From contig NZ_AYZE01000014.1 in assembly GCF_001436735.1 (NCBI RefSeq), forward strand, positions 125,409 to 189,408: a stretch of DNA of 64,000 nucleotides, given 5' to 3'. The translations under genes were made by a program, and so were the position numbers. The notes under the pieces were generated by a model. It had not been told where the DNA came from and did not search any database. It saw nothing but the letters and a program-made list of their open reading frames with translations. The DNA comes from Liquorilactobacillus cacaonum DSM 21116. GTDB taxonomy: Bacteria; Bacillota; Bacilli; Lactobacillales; Lactobacillaceae. Below are positions 1 through 9,354 of this stretch, piece after piece (the stretch's first letter is position 1; each line of letters opens with the position of its first letter).

Positions 1-71
1 AAGGTAATGGACACTCAAAGAAAGAAGCTGAACAAGCAGCTGCAAATGTTGCATTAAAAACTCTGAAGTAA
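1..71 (+). CDS. rnc: Ribonuclease III, C-terminal end only (partial)
   Basis: Only the last 22 codons are in the window, read in the frame starting at base 3 and ending with TAA at 69-71. They encode the final helix of a double-stranded RNA-binding domain, with the GHSKKEAEQAAA signature that closes bacterial RNase III. The enzyme cuts double-stranded RNA in rRNA processing and mRNA decay. The order rnc-smc-ftsY is the usual one in Firmicutes, which supports the call. The catalytic domain lies upstream of the window. Confidence 0.85.
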   Translation, partial: GNGHSKKEAEQAAANVALKTLK

Positions 72-107
72 TGTACATTTAGTAAAGAAGTAAAGGAGCA
101 GTGATGT

Positions 108-3100
108 ATGAAGTTAAAGTCACTGATAATCAATGGCTTCAAGTCTTTTGCAGATAAAACGCAAATTAATTTTCAAGATGGCATAACTGCGGTTGTCGGT
201 CCAAATGGAAGTGGGAAAAGTAATGTAATTGAGGCAATCAGGTGGGTTTTAGGGGAACAGTCTGCCAAAAATTTGCGTGGCGAAAAGATGCAGGATGTAA
301 TTTTTGCAGGAACAAGTAATCGTGCACCCCTTAATAGAGCCGAAGTTGAAATTATTTTTGATAATAAAGATCGCTATTTGCCGATAAACGAAGATGAAAT
401 TGTGATTGCTCGTAGGATTTATCGCAATGGGGACAGCGAATTTTTGGTGAATGGTAAACCGGTTCGTTTAAAAGATATAACTAGTTTGATGATGGATACA
501 GGTCTTGGAAGGGAATCATTTTCAATTATTTCTCAAGGACGTGTGGAGTCAATTTTTAATAGTAAGCCTGAAGAAAGACGGATAATTATTGAAGAAGTAG
601 CTGGAGTTTTGAAATATAAAAAAGAAAAGCAAAAGGCACAACAAGAACTTTTTGAAACTGCTGATCATTTAGATAGAGTGGCTGATATTGTGATTGAACT
701 TCAAAAACAGCGAGAGCCATTAAAAAAACAGAGTAGTATTGCAAAAGATTATCTAGAACAGAAAAAAGATTTTGATTATTATAATTTAAATCGATTAGTT
801 TTGGAAATTGACAGAGATACTGGTAAAAAGACGGAATTTGAAAGTGAAATGGCAAGGGTAGAAGATACTATTTCTAGAAATAAAAAAGAGATTGTTTCGT
901 TTGAAAAGTTAATTAGCACCTTACACAAGAAACAAGAGGAACTAAATCAGTTACTTGACGCTTTACAAGAAGAATCAGCACTTTTGTCAGGGAAAAAGGA
1001 ACGTTATAGTGGTAAAAAGGAAGTATCTCAAAAGGAAAAGGATTTTCAATTACAAAAAGTTACAGAAATTAAACAACAAAAAGAGCAAAATGAAAAAAAA
1101 TTAAGTGGGTTAAAAATTGAATTATCTCAATTAAGAGAGCAGATACAAGAGTTTTCTAAAGAACGAATGACTTTGGAAGAAGAAATTGCTGCTGTAACTG
1201 GAGCTCAAGGTATTGATAAGATTCAACTTTCAAATAGCATTGAAAAACTACGACAACAGATTATTGATAAAATGCAAGAACAAACCTCGTTGAAAAACCA
1301 GCTTGTATATCTTGCAAAAGAACAACAAAAACAGGCAGCTAGTAAAGATGCTTTTATTAAAAGAACTGAAAAGCAACGTAATTTAATATTCGAACTAGAA
1401 CAGCAAAAACAGGAACTAACTATTGCTTATGAAAAAAAGAATAGTCAATTTTTAAAATTAAAAGAACAAATTGTAAATTCCAAAGATAAACTTACAAATT
1501 TACAGGCGGACTTACAACATAAGAAGGAACAATGGTATAAAGCACTTGAAATTGTTCAAAAAGCGCAAGCACAACATGATAGTTTAAAAAATATTGAGGA
1601 TAATTTTTCGGGGTATTATCGAGGCGTAAAGGAAATACTGCAGAAAAGGAATGAATTTCCAGGAATCATTGGCTCTGTTGCAGAGTTACTCGATGTTCCA
1701 TCAAAAATCGCGTACGCAATTGAAATTGCGCTTGGGAGCCAAGTGCAAAATATTGTAGTAGATGATGAGAATGCGGCAAAATATGGCATTGATTATTTAG
1801 TGAAAAATCGTCTAGGAAGAGTTACATTCCTACCTAGAAATGTAGTAAGACAACGGAAGATTAATGAATATCAAAATAGTATTTTAGCGGATATTTCAGG
1901 AGTATTAGGGACAGGTAATACTTTAGTTAAATGTGCTAAGGATAATCAGCCAATTTTGAATTATTTGCTTGGATCAACGGTTATTGTTGAAGATATTGAT
2001 ACTGCAGTGAATGTCTCTAAAAAAATCAATCATAGTCTGAAAATTGTTTCTTTAAAGGGTGATGTCATTAATCCTGGAGGGTCAATGACAGGTGGTACCA
2101 ATAAACAACAAAATAGTGGATTAATAGAACAAAAAAAGCAAATTAAAGATCTGGAAATTGATCTTGAAAAGATGAATGAAAAAATGAAAGAAATGGAGGT
2201 GCTTGGTGCTAGGACGAAAAAAAAGCATGAGCAAGTTGAATTCGAAGTTCAGAAGATAACAACATCCTTCGAATTAGTTGAAAAAGAAAAAACTGATACT
2301 GAAGCAAAACTTATGTCAGTGAAAGTACAAATTAAGCATGAAAAAGATAGCCTTGCGTTACAAGAAAGTGATTTTAAGGAAGAAGTAGTGGATAAATCTT
2401 TAGATGGAACCCACGCATCAATAATTAAAAGTCAACAGGAATTAGGTCAGAGTATAGATAGGCTCAAACAAAAATTTGAAGACAAGAAGAAACAATTGAT
2501 ACAACTGGATCAGCAAAAAGAACAAAGTGTACAAAGAAATAGTGACTTAAAGCAACGCTTAGCAATCCTTACGGAGAGATTAGGTTCACTTGAAATTCGA
2601 TTGAATGAAACTAAGAATCAAATTTCTCATTATACATCTGAAATAAAAGAAGCAACTAAAGTCCTTAGCGAAATTAATGAAAAAGAAAAAATTAATTTGT
2701 TGAGGACAGATGAGATAAATAGCCAAATTATGCAGATAAATGAAAGACAAAAAGAACTGGGTAAGAAATTATTAGACGGTAAAGAAAAGCGCGCATCAAT
2801 CCACGAAGAGTTACAAGAAATTGAAATTAAGTTAACAAAAGTTAATAAAATGCAAGAAGTAAATTTCAGCGAGCAACGCGAACAAAGTATTAAATTAAGT
2901 CATGTGAATGGAAAGCTTGATCAAAACTTAAGTGAGCTTTCGCAAAATTATGAATTAACTTTTGAAGCAGCAAAAATTGAAAATAAAGAAACTGATTTGA
3001 ATAAAGTAATGCAAAAGTTAAAATTACTAAAACTTGGTATTCAGGAATTAGGACCAGTAAATATTGGTTCTATTGATGAATATAAACGTATTGATGAACG

Positions 3101-3674
3101 TTTTGAATTTTTATCGTTGCAACAAAATGATTTGTTAGAAGCAAAAAAACAGTTGCAAAATAGTATGCAGGAAATGGATAATGAGGTAAAGGTACGATTT
3201 GGTAATACTTTTAAGAGTATTGCAGATGCATTTACGGAAGTCTTTCCACAGATGTTTGGCGGTGGAAAAGCAGCTTTGAAATTAACTGATTCAACCGATT
3301 TATTGACAACTGGAATAGAAATAATGGCACAACCACCAGGGAAAAAGTTACAGAAGTTATCTTTACTATCTGGTGGAGAAAAGGCATTGACAGCTTTAAC
3401 CTTATTGTTTTCAATTTTAAAAGTTAAGCCAGTACCTTTTTCTATTTTAGATGAGGCTGAGGCGGCCTTAGATGATGCAAATGTTGATCGTTATTCAAAT
3501 TATTTACAAAATTTTCATGATCAAACACAATTTATTATTATTACACATAGAAAAGGGACCATGGCTCGTGCAGATGTCTTATACGGTGTTACAATGCAGG
3601 AGTCTGGGATTTCTAGAACAGTCTCAGTATCATTAGAAAGTATGCTTGATGAAGGCATCTCTGAAGGGGGATAA
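108..3674 (+). CDS. smc: Chromosome partition protein SMC
   Basis: The protein has 1188 residues, the normal SMC length. A Walker A loop GPNGSGKS lies at residues 31-38. Two long charged coiled-coil arms flank a hinge near residues 510-660, and the C-terminal ABC signature LSGGEKALTAL is followed by the Walker B stretch ILDEAEAALDD. SMC works with ScpA and ScpB to load on DNA and compact and segregate the origin region. The ATG at 108 follows AAAGGAG at 92-98 with nine bases between. The gene ends two bases before ftsY, so the two are probably co-transcribed and coupled. Nothing looks broken. Confidence 0.97.
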   Translation: MKLKSLIINGFKSFADKTQINFQDGITAVVGPNGSGKSNVIEAIRWVLGEQSAKNLRGEKMQDVIFAGTSNRAPLNRAEVEIIFDNKDRYLPINEDEIVIARRIYRNGDSEFLVNGKPVRLKDITSLMMDTGLGRESFSIISQGRVESIFNSKPEERRIIIEEVAGVLKYKKEKQKAQQELFETADHLDRVADIVIELQKQREPLKKQSSIAKDYLEQKKDFDYYNLNRLVLEIDRDTGKKTEFESEMARVEDTISRNKKEIVSFEKLISTLHKKQEELNQLLDALQEESALLSGKKERYSGKKEVSQKEKDFQLQKVTEIKQQKEQNEKKLSGLKIELSQLREQIQEFSKERMTLEEEIAAVTGAQGIDKIQLSNSIEKLRQQIIDKMQEQTSLKNQLVYLAKEQQKQAASKDAFIKRTEKQRNLIFELEQQKQELTIAYEKKNSQFLKLKEQIVNSKDKLTNLQADLQHKKEQWYKALEIVQKAQAQHDSLKNIEDNFSGYYRGVKEILQKRNEFPGIIGSVAELLDVPSKIAYAIEIALGSQVQNIVVDDENAAKYGIDYLVKNRLGRVTFLPRNVVRQRKINEYQNSILADISGVLGTGNTLVKCAKDNQPILNYLLGSTVIVEDIDTAVNVSKKINHSLKIVSLKGDVINPGGSMTGGTNKQQNSGLIEQKKQIKDLEIDLEKMNEKMKEMEVLGARTKKKHEQVEFEVQKITTSFELVEKEKTDTEAKLMSVKVQIKHEKDSLALQESDFKEEVVDKSLDGTHASIIKSQQELGQSIDRLKQKFEDKKKQLIQLDQQKEQSVQRNSDLKQRLAILTERLGSLEIRLNETKNQISHYTSEIKEATKVLSEINEKEKINLLRTDEINSQIMQINERQKELGKKLLDGKEKRASIHEELQEIEIKLTKVNKMQEVNFSEQREQSIKLSHVNGKLDQNLSELSQNYELTFEAAKIENKETDLNKVMQKLKLLKLGIQELGPVNIGSIDEYKRIDERFEFLSLQQNDLLEAKKQLQNSMQEMDNEVKVRFGNTFKSIADAFTEVFPQMFGGGKAALKLTDSTDLLTTGIEIMAQPPGKKLQKLSLLSGGEKALTALTLLFSILKVKPVPFSILDEAEAALDDANVDRYSNYLQNFHDQTQFIIITHRKGTMARADVLYGVTMQESGISRTVSVSLESMLDEGISEGG

Positions 3675-3676
3675 AG

Positions 3677-4687
3677 ATGGGATTTTTTGATAAACTTAAA
3701 CATGTCTTTAGTGGTCAAGAAGAAGAATCTAAGACCATTGAGGAACAAAAATATGAAAAAGGACTTGAAAAATCACGAAAAACATTTGGTGATAAACTTA
3801 ACGAACTTTTTGCAAATTTTAGAAGTGTCGATGAAGACTTTTTTGAAGAATTGGAAGAAAAGTTAATTGAGGCTGATGTCGGTTTTGAGACAGCAGTTAG
3901 GATAAGTGAAGAGTTGCAAGAAGAAGTAAAATTAAGGAATGCTAAAGATAAAAAAGATGTTTCAAATGCAATTATTGAAAAATTGGTAGCGTTATATGAA
4001 GAAGAAGGCCAAAAAGAAGATAATACGTTGCATTTTTCTGTAGAAGGTCCAACGGTTTTTCTTTTTGTTGGTGTTAATGGTGTTGGAAAGACAACGACCA
4101 TTGGTAAATTAGCACATCGTTATCAACAAGAAGGTAAAAAGGTATTGCTAGCTGCTGCGGACACATTTAGAGCTGGCGCAATTGAACAATTGGTTGAGTG
4201 GGGGAGACGTGTAGATGTTGAAGTTGTTCGTAAACCTGAAAGGAGTGACCCTGCAGCAGTTGTCTTTGATGCAGTAAAAAAAGCAAAAGAAGAAGATTAT
4301 GACATCTTATTGGTTGATACCGCAGGACGTCTTCAAAATAAGGTTAACTTAATGAATGAGTTGGGGAAAATTGCAAGAGTAATTACGCGAGAATTACCGG
4401 AAGCTCCACAAGAAGTACTGTTGGCACTAGATGCAACAACTGGTCAAAATGCGTTGACGCAAGCCAAACAATTTAAAGATGTGACAAAAGTAACAGGAAT
4501 TGTTTTGACTAAGTTAGATGGAACAGCTAAGGGTGGTATTGTGTTAGCAATCAGAAATGAATTGCATTTACCTGTTAAGTTGGTTGGCCTTGGAGAAAAA
4601 ATGGATGATTTACGTGACTTTGAACCTATGGAATTCGTTTATGGTTTGTTTAATGGGTTAGTAGATACTCCTAATGAAGAAAAATAA
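3677..4687 (+). CDS. ftsY: Signal recognition particle receptor FtsY
   Basis: The 336-residue SRP GTPase has a short acidic N-terminal A region, an N domain from about residue 37, and a G domain with GVNGVGKT at 132-139. It also has DTFRAGA, DTAGR and the TKLDGTAKGG guanine-specificity motif. FtsY docks ribosome-SRP complexes at the membrane and forms a GTPase heterodimer with Ffh, encoded just downstream. The start lies two bases after the smc stop, with a GGGGG-type site inside the smc end, which suggests coupling. Confidence 0.97.
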   Translation: MGFFDKLKHVFSGQEEESKTIEEQKYEKGLEKSRKTFGDKLNELFANFRSVDEDFFEELEEKLIEADVGFETAVRISEELQEEVKLRNAKDKKDVSNAIIEKLVALYEEEGQKEDNTLHFSVEGPTVFLFVGVNGVGKTTTIGKLAHRYQQEGKKVLLAAADTFRAGAIEQLVEWGRRVDVEVVRKPERSDPAAVVFDAVKKAKEEDYDILLVDTAGRLQNKVNLMNELGKIARVITRELPEAPQEVLLALDATTGQNALTQAKQFKDVTKVTGIVLTKLDGTAKGGIVLAIRNELHLPVKLVGLGEKMDDLRDFEPMEFVYGLFNGLVDTPNEEK

Positions 4688-4710
4688 GCTAGTTGAAAAG
4701 GTGATTAGAG

Positions 4711-5049
4711 ATGGCAATTGAAAAAACAAACAGAATTAATGCGTTGTTTGAATTTTATGAACCATTATTAACTAGTAAGCAAGTAGAATATATTGCTTTA
4801 TATTATCGTGATGATTATTCATTGGGTGAAATTGCTGAAAATTATCAAATTTCGCGTCAAGCAGTTTATGATAATATAAGAAGAACAGAAATGATTCTAG
4901 AATCTTACGAGAAAAAGTTACATCTATTTCAACAGTTTCAAGAACAGAGTACTAAAACAGATGAACTTTTGGAATATGTTGAAAGTAAGTATCCAAATGA
5001 TAGTGTTTTACGAGACTTAGTTGAACAATTGGAGCTGTTAGAAGAATGA
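4711..5049 (+). CDS. ylxM: YlxM family helix-turn-helix protein (UPF0122)
   Basis: This 112-residue protein has a sigma-70 region-4-like helix-turn-helix near residues 20-60 ([18 protein letters not shown]) followed by a helical tail. It sits between ftsY and ffh, as in Bacillus and streptococci, where YlxM is linked to the signal recognition particle. The start ATG follows AAAGGTGATT. The precise role is unsettled. The position between the two SRP GTPases is the best functional clue. Confidence 0.9.
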   Translation: MAIEKTNRINALFEFYEPLLTSKQVEYIALYYRDDYSLGEIAENYQISRQAVYDNIRRTEMILESYEKKLHLFQQFQEQSTKTDELLEYVESKYPNDSVLRDLVEQLELLEE

Positions 5050-5064
5050 AAGTTGGTGATTTAA

Positions 5065-6498
5065 TTGGCATTTGAAGGATTGACTGAAAGACTCCAAAAT
5101 GCAATTGGTAAATTAAGGAAAAAAGGTAAGATTAGTGAGGCAGACGTGCGTGAGGTTATGCGTGAAATTCGTCTTGCATTACTTGAAGCCGATGTAAATT
5201 TCCAGGTAGTTAAAGACTTTGTAAAGACGGTTAGAACTCGTGCAATTGGGGCTGAGGTTTTAGAGAGTTTGACTCCCGCACAACAAATAGTCAAGATTGT
5301 TAATGATGAATTGACTAAGGTCATGGGTGAAGAAGCAGTTGAACTTAATAAATCAGATAAAATACCTACTATTATCATGATGGTTGGGCTTCAAGGGGCC
5401 GGGAAGACAACGACGCTTGGTAAATTAGCACTTAAATTGAAGAGTGAAAAAAATGCCCGTCCTTTAATGATTGCGGGAGATATTTACCGTCCTGCTGCGA
5501 TTGATCAACTGCAAATACTTGGGAAAAGTATTGATATTCCAGTTTTTGCATTGGGAACAGATATTTCGCCGGTGGAAATTGTTCGACAAGGGTTAGCTTT
5601 AGCTGCTGAGAAAAAAAATGATTATGTGTTGATTGATACTGCAGGACGTTTGCAAATTGACGAACTTTTAATGGATGAGCTAGCTCAAATAAAAGAACTT
5701 GCTCAACCGAATGAAATATTATTAACTGTTGATGCAATGACGGGTCAAAACGCAGTCGAAGTTGCTAAAGGATTTAATGAACAACTTGATGTAACAGGGG
5801 TCGTATTAACAAAACTTGATGGGGATACCAGAGGTGGTGCGGCGTTATCTATTAGGGCCGTTACGGGTAAACCTATTAAATTCATTGGTCAGGGTGAAAA
5901 AATGACAGATTTAGATGTCTTTTATCCTGATCGTATGTCTTCACGTATTTTAGGTATGGGTGATATGTTGACCCTTATTGAGAAGGCTCAACAAGATTTT
6001 GATGAGAAAAAAGCGCAACAAATGCAGGAAAAAATGCGTGAAAATAGTTTTGACTTTAATGACTTTATTGATCAAATGGAACAAGTTCAAAAAATGGGGC
6101 CAATGGAAGATATTATTAAGATGATTCCTGGAATGGCAAATAATCCTGCTCTTAAGAATTTAAAAGTTGATCCAAAAGATATTGATCATATTAAGGCAGT
6201 TGTCTACTCTATGACAGATAAAGAACGTGAAAATCCTGATTTATTTAATCCGAGCCGTAGGAGAAGGATTGCTGCTGGATCTGGGCGACCAATACATGAA
6301 GTTAACCGTATGATCAAGCAATTTAATGAAATGAAAAAAATGATGAGCAAGGTGTCAAAAGGAAACTTTGAAGGAATGGATGGAATGTTTGGTAACGGAT
6401 TATCTGGAAAGTTAGCTAAAATGTCAATGAATTCAATGGCTCGTAAAAATAAAAAAAGGAAACTTAAAAGATTAAAAAATAAGAAGCGAAAAAAATAA
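5065..6498 (+). CDS. ffh: Signal recognition particle protein Ffh
   Basis: The 477-residue protein has an N domain, a G domain with GLQGAGKT at 108-115, DTAGR and TKLDGDTRGG, then a methionine-rich M domain from about residue 300. The M domain binds SRP RNA and signal peptides, and the protein ends in a strongly basic tail. It recognises nascent membrane and secreted proteins and delivers them to FtsY. The start is TTG at 5065, supported by the conserved opening MAFEGLTERLQ and a modest GGTG site ten bases upstream. It is the last gene of the run before the rpsP promoter. Confidence 0.96.
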   Translation: MAFEGLTERLQNAIGKLRKKGKISEADVREVMREIRLALLEADVNFQVVKDFVKTVRTRAIGAEVLESLTPAQQIVKIVNDELTKVMGEEAVELNKSDKIPTIIMMVGLQGAGKTTTLGKLALKLKSEKNARPLMIAGDIYRPAAIDQLQILGKSIDIPVFALGTDISPVEIVRQGLALAAEKKNDYVLIDTAGRLQIDELLMDELAQIKELAQPNEILLTVDAMTGQNAVEVAKGFNEQLDVTGVVLTKLDGDTRGGAALSIRAVTGKPIKFIGQGEKMTDLDVFYPDRMSSRILGMGDMLTLIEKAQQDFDEKKAQQMQEKMRENSFDFNDFIDQMEQVQKMGPMEDIIKMIPGMANNPALKNLKVDPKDIDHIKAVVYSMTDKERENPDLFNPSRRRRIAAGSGRPIHEVNRMIKQFNEMKKMMSKVSKGNFEGMDGMFGNGLSGKLAKMSMNSMARKNKKRKLKRLKNKKRKK

Positions 6499-6521
6499 TT
6501 TTGTCTGTCAAGAAATAATCC

Positions 6522-6550
6522 TTTACACCGAGCAAAATTACTGGTATATT
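6522..6550 (+). promoter_or_regulatory. Promoter of rpsP (extended -10)
   Basis: TTTACA at 6522-6527, a 17-base spacer, and TATATT at 6545-6550 preceded by TGG make a strong housekeeping sigma promoter with an extended -10 element. It lies 35 bases upstream of the rpsP start and just after ffh, so rpsP can be transcribed apart from the SRP genes. Confidence 0.7.
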
Positions 6551-6584
6551 ATTAACGTTAAGAAAGTTATAGGAGGTGTAGTTA

Positions 6585-6857
6585 ATGTCAGTTAAGATTC
6601 GTTTAAAACGTATGGGTTCTAAGAAGCGTCCATTTTACCGTATCGTTGTTGCAGATTCACGTTCTCCACGTGATGGCCGTTTCATCGAAACAGTTGGAAC
6701 ATACAATCCATTAACAGAACCTGAAAGTGTTACACTTAAGGAAGAAAATATTTTAAACTGGTTGGGTAATGGTGCACAACCTTCAGATACAGTACGCAAT
6801 ATTCTTTCAAAGAATGGTGTCATGAAGAAATTTCATGATGCAAAGCTTAGTAAATAA
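6585..6857 (+). CDS. rpsP: 30S ribosomal protein S16
   Basis: The 90-residue S16 opens with [20 protein letters not shown] and contains the conserved DGRFIE and GTYNP segments. It is an assembly protein of the small subunit body. The ATG is preceded by a near-perfect AGGAGGTG at 6571-6578. The gene lies between ffh and rimM as in other Firmicutes. The KH-domain gene khpA that usually follows rpsP is not present here. Confidence 0.97.
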   Translation: MSVKIRLKRMGSKKRPFYRIVVADSRSPRDGRFIETVGTYNPLTEPESVTLKEENILNWLGNGAQPSDTVRNILSKNGVMKKFHDAKLSK

Positions 6858-6945
6858 TTAAGATCTGTAGTTGTAGATTTAGTAAATGAATATTGTGTTA
6901 ATTTATTTAGTACAATTGTTTGCTTTAGAATTTTATATACCCATT

Positions 6946-6994
6946 AATCCTCTTGATGAAGCAGCGATGTTTTATTTTAGGGGATTTTTCTTTT
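6946..6994 (+). terminator. Possible attenuator or terminator between rpsP and rimM
   Basis: AATCCTC at 6946-6952 pairs with GGGGATT at 6980-6986 (seven pairs, one G-U), followed by a T-rich run. The loop is long, about 27 bases, so the hairpin is weak. It could partly end rpsP transcripts ahead of rimM. The rest of the 150-base gap shows no open frame. Confidence 0.35.
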
Positions 6995-7007
6995 GAGAGG
7001 TGAAAAA

Positions 7008-7517
7008 ATGGATTTTTATGAAGTTGGACAGATTATAAATACTCATGGAATACGTGGTGAAGTCAAAGTTAAGACTATTACTGATTTTGCACAAGAACGT
7101 TTTCAAAAAGGAAAAATAGTATATTTATTGATGCCAAATGAATATCTGGAATTAAAGATAAGTGATGTTCGAACAATTAAGCAGTTTTATTTATTGACGT
7201 TTGAGGGATATAATGACATTAATCTTGTTGAGCGTTACAAAGGAATGAAACTTGGAATCAATGAAAAGCAACAGCAAAAACTTGGAGAAAATAACTTTTA
7301 TTATCATCAAATTATAGGACTTAAGGTTGTTGATGAAAACCAAAATGAGCTTGGACAAGTCATTGAGATTTTAAGCCCAGGTGCTAATGATGTGTGGGTA
7401 GTTAGAAGAATCGGAAAAAAAGACCTGTTACTACCAGCGATTCATGATGTTGTAAAGAAGGTCGATATTGAAAATGGAAAAGTTTTGGTAGAGTTACTAG
7501 ATGGGTTGGATGATTAA
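7008..7517 (+). CDS. rimM: 16S rRNA maturation factor RimM
   Basis: The 169-residue protein has an N-terminal RimM barrel ([15 protein letters not shown]) and a C-terminal PRC-barrel ([13 protein letters not shown]). It assists late maturation of the 30S head, binding S19. A TTG six codons upstream at 6993 also keeps the frame open. However, GAGAGGTG at 6995-7002 is the ribosome binding site for the ATG at 7008, and the family begins MDFYEVGQI, so 7008 is chosen. The stop overlaps the trmD start by one base. Confidence 0.94.
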   Translation: MDFYEVGQIINTHGIRGEVKVKTITDFAQERFQKGKIVYLLMPNEYLELKISDVRTIKQFYLLTFEGYNDINLVERYKGMKLGINEKQQQKLGENNFYYHQIIGLKVVDENQNELGQVIEILSPGANDVWVVRRIGKKDLLLPAIHDVVKKVDIENGKVLVELLDGLDD

Positions 7518-8254
7518 TGAGGGTTGATATTTTAAGTCTATTTCCAGAAATGTTTAAAGGACCACTTCAAGAATCAATAATTGGTAAAGCAATTGAAAAA
7601 GAAATTATTGATGTTGAGATTACGAATTATCGAAACTTCACGAAAAATAAGCAACAACATGTTGATGACTATCCGTATGGTGGTGGAGCAGGAATGTTAT
7701 TGCAAGCCCAACCCATTTTTGATGCACTTGATTTTGTAGAAGAAAAACATGGTGATTTGGGTAGTGTAATTTTGCTTGATCCCGCAGGAAGACAATTTAA
7801 TCAAAAAGTTGCGGAGGAGTTGGCTACAAAACAACATTTGACATTTATATGCGGACACTATGAAGGTTATGATGAACGGATTAGAGAAAGAGTTACAGAC
7901 GAAATTTCTTTAGGTGACTATATTTTAACTGGCGGTGAACTTGGAGCAATGGTTATTATTGATGCAACTGTAAGGCTATTACAGGGGACATTAGGGAATG
8001 ACAGTTCTGCAATTGGAGATTCATTTTCGACAGGATTGCTGGAGTATCCACAATATACAAGACCAGCTTCATACAGAGGAATGGAGGTTCCCGAAGTTCT
8101 TACAAGTGGGAATCATCAAAAAATTGCGCAGTGGCGAGAATATGAGTCACTAAAACGGACTTTTTTGCGCCGTCCAGATTTATTGGAGAAACTGGAATTG
8201 ACAAAGGAACAAGAAAAAATGTTAGCGAAAATTGTGAAGGACTTAAAAAAATAG
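7517..8254 (+). CDS. trmD: tRNA (guanine37-N1)-methyltransferase
   Basis: The 245-residue SPOUT enzyme puts m1G at tRNA position 37 and prevents +1 frameshifting. Visible family motifs are [11 protein letters not shown] near the N-terminus, [11 protein letters not shown], and the knot segment [15 protein letters not shown], which binds S-adenosylmethionine. Its ATG overlaps the rimM TAA by one base (TAATG), a coupling arrangement conserved in this rimM-trmD-rplS block. Confidence 0.97.
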   Translation: MRVDILSLFPEMFKGPLQESIIGKAIEKEIIDVEITNYRNFTKNKQQHVDDYPYGGGAGMLLQAQPIFDALDFVEEKHGDLGSVILLDPAGRQFNQKVAEELATKQHLTFICGHYEGYDERIRERVTDEISLGDYILTGGELGAMVIIDATVRLLQGTLGNDSSAIGDSFSTGLLEYPQYTRPASYRGMEVPEVLTSGNHQKIAQWREYESLKRTFLRRPDLLEKLELTKEQEKMLAKIVKDLKK

Positions 8255-8258
8255 TACC

Positions 8259-8287
8259 TTGTTATTAACTTGATACTGTGTTATCAT
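8259..8287 (+). promoter_or_regulatory. Promoter of rplS
   Basis: TTGTTA at 8259-8264, 17 bases, then TATCAT at 8282-8287 with an upstream TG (8279-8280) forming an extended -10. It gives rplS a transcript separate from rimM-trmD, with a leader of roughly 70 bases. Confidence 0.55.
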
Positions 8288-8292
8288 CTATA

Positions 8293-8359
8293 TTGGCTGT
8301 ATGCCACAATTAACGATATTCCGCTGTTGATGGACAAGAATGTCGGCGAAAGGAAGAAA
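8293..8359 (+). promoter_or_regulatory. Probable L19 ribosomal protein leader
   Basis: The untranslated stretch before rplS holds a small hairpin (TTGGC with GCCACAA) and a second nested structure. In the second, TTCCG faces CGGCGAA around TTG-atgga-CAA, ending at the ribosome binding site. Structured L19 leaders are known in low-G+C Firmicutes and are thought to give autogenous control. Assignment is by position and pairing seen by eye only, since no covariance search was possible. Confidence 0.4.
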
Positions 8360-8363
8360 TAAA

Positions 8364-8717
8364 ATGAATCCATTGATCAAAAAAATTACAGAATCACAAT
8401 TGCGTAGCGATATTCCTGATTTCCGTCCTGGGGATACTGTACGTGTTCATGCACGTATTGTTGAAGGTACTCGTGAACGTATTCAGATGTTTGAAGGGGT
8501 TGTTATCAAACGTCGAGGTGAAGGTGTGAGTGAGACTTATACTGTTCGTAAGATTAGTAGTGGTATTGGGGTTGAACGTACATTCCCAATCCATACACCA
8601 CGTGTCGATAAGATTGAAGTTATTCGCCAAGGCCGTGTTCGTCGTGCTAAGTTGTATTACTTACGCGCCTTGCATGGTAAAGCAGCACGTATTCCTGAAA
8701 AGCGTCGTAGTAAGTAG
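8364..8717 (+). CDS. rplS: 50S ribosomal protein L19
   Basis: The 117-residue L19 has the conserved opening [14 protein letters not shown] and the C-terminal [15 protein letters not shown]. It lies at the 30S-50S interface. An in-frame ATG at 8340 exists, but it lies before the ribosome binding site AAAGGAAG (8349-8356). The family N-terminus matches the ATG at 8364, so the shorter start is used. A strong terminator follows. Confidence 0.97.
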   Translation: MNPLIKKITESQLRSDIPDFRPGDTVRVHARIVEGTRERIQMFEGVVIKRRGEGVSETYTVRKISSGIGVERTFPIHTPRVDKIEVIRQGRVRRAKLYYLRALHGKAARIPEKRRSK

Positions 8718-8723
8718 ATTAGA

Positions 8724-8755
8724 AAAAAAGCCTTGTATATCAAGGCTTTTTTTTG
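8724..8755 (+). terminator. Terminator after rplS
   Basis: A run of A followed by GCCTTG pairs with CAAGGC and a T run (8741-8755), with the five-base loop TATAT. It is a classic intrinsic terminator seven bases after the rplS stop. Confidence 0.9.
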
Positions 8756-8873
8756 TTTTCTGAATAATTACATATAAGATATAAATTTGAAGTATAGTGA
8801 TATTCTTGCGTTCATTTTGTGCTAGATAAATAGAAAAAAACTGATGTAAAATATTCTAAAATCATGTTAAAGA

Positions 8874-8893
8874 ATAAGGAGTTTCTCCATTAT
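8874..8893 (-). terminator. Weak terminator downstream of the ImmA-like gene
   Basis: Read on the minus strand, ATAA-t-GGAG pairs with CTCC-TTAT around a three-base loop, followed by a few T. It lies about 45 bases past the minus-strand metalloprotease stop. Stem and T tract are both short. The rest of the 8756-8938 gap shows no gene. Confidence 0.3.
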
Positions 8894-8915
8894 CCAGCAG
8901 AGAACTGATTTTAAA

Positions 8916-8947
8916 ACATTAAAATTAACACATTAAAATTAACACAT
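8916..8947. repeat. Short tandem repeat, 14-base unit
   Basis: ACATTAAAATTAAC occurs twice head to tail (8916-8929, 8930-8943), followed by a third partial ACAT. It overlaps the 3' end of the ImmA-like gene, so the repeat extends the coding end (the last codons and stop). Probably a simple slippage duplication. Confidence 0.8.
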
Positions 8948-9334
8948 ATTTTTGATTAGGGAGCATAAATGAGATTCTAGATGAGCCGGAATTTGATAAT
9001 CTTGCATGAAATTTATGATATTAATATTAGTAATAGGTGGAAGTGCGTAAATTTCTAACATGAGTTTAAGTGCCCGATTATTTGTAGCAGACTCAATTTT
9101 TAATTTCTGAGCAGGGGTACGGTTATATAAGTATAAATCAGTCGGATCGCAATAAATTATATGTGCTATTTCGTGTGCTAATTGAAAAATTGTTTGTTTA
9201 TGGTTTTTCCAATTCGAGTTCATAATGATACAATGTTGTTTTATGGAAACAACAGGTGGAGTTGTTTGAGACAACTTATCTGTCCAAATTACTTGTATTT
9301 TTTCTTTCTTAGCTAATTCCAACAATCTTTCCAT
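8939..9334 (-). CDS. ImmA/IrrE-type metallopeptidase
   Basis: The 131-residue protein has the zinc motif HEIAH in a segment AHEIAHIIYCDP and a downstream ESATNNRA stretch that can supply the third ligand, as in the COG2856 (M78) family. Such proteins cleave their partner repressor to switch mobile elements, as ImmA of ICEBs1 does. It lies 20 bases downstream of a cI-like repressor on the same strand. AGGGGGAGAA provides the binding site for the ATG at 9334. The family and partner are clear. The inducing signal and target genes are unknown because no element is attached. Confidence 0.85.
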   Translation of the reverse strand: MERLLELAKKEKIQVIWTDKLSQTTPPVVSIKQHCIIMNSNWKNHKQTIFQLAHEIAHIIYCDPTDLYLYNRTPAQKLKIESATNNRALKLMLEIYALPPITNINIINFMQDYQIPAHLESHLCSLIKNMC

Positions 9335-9354
9335 ATGGTGGTTCTCCCCCTAGA

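Noticed and set aside
3715-4101. 128-codon open frame on the minus strand inside ftsY
   Set aside because: It is antisense to a conserved gene, has a serine-rich low-complexity translation typical of a shadow frame, and no ribosome binding site.
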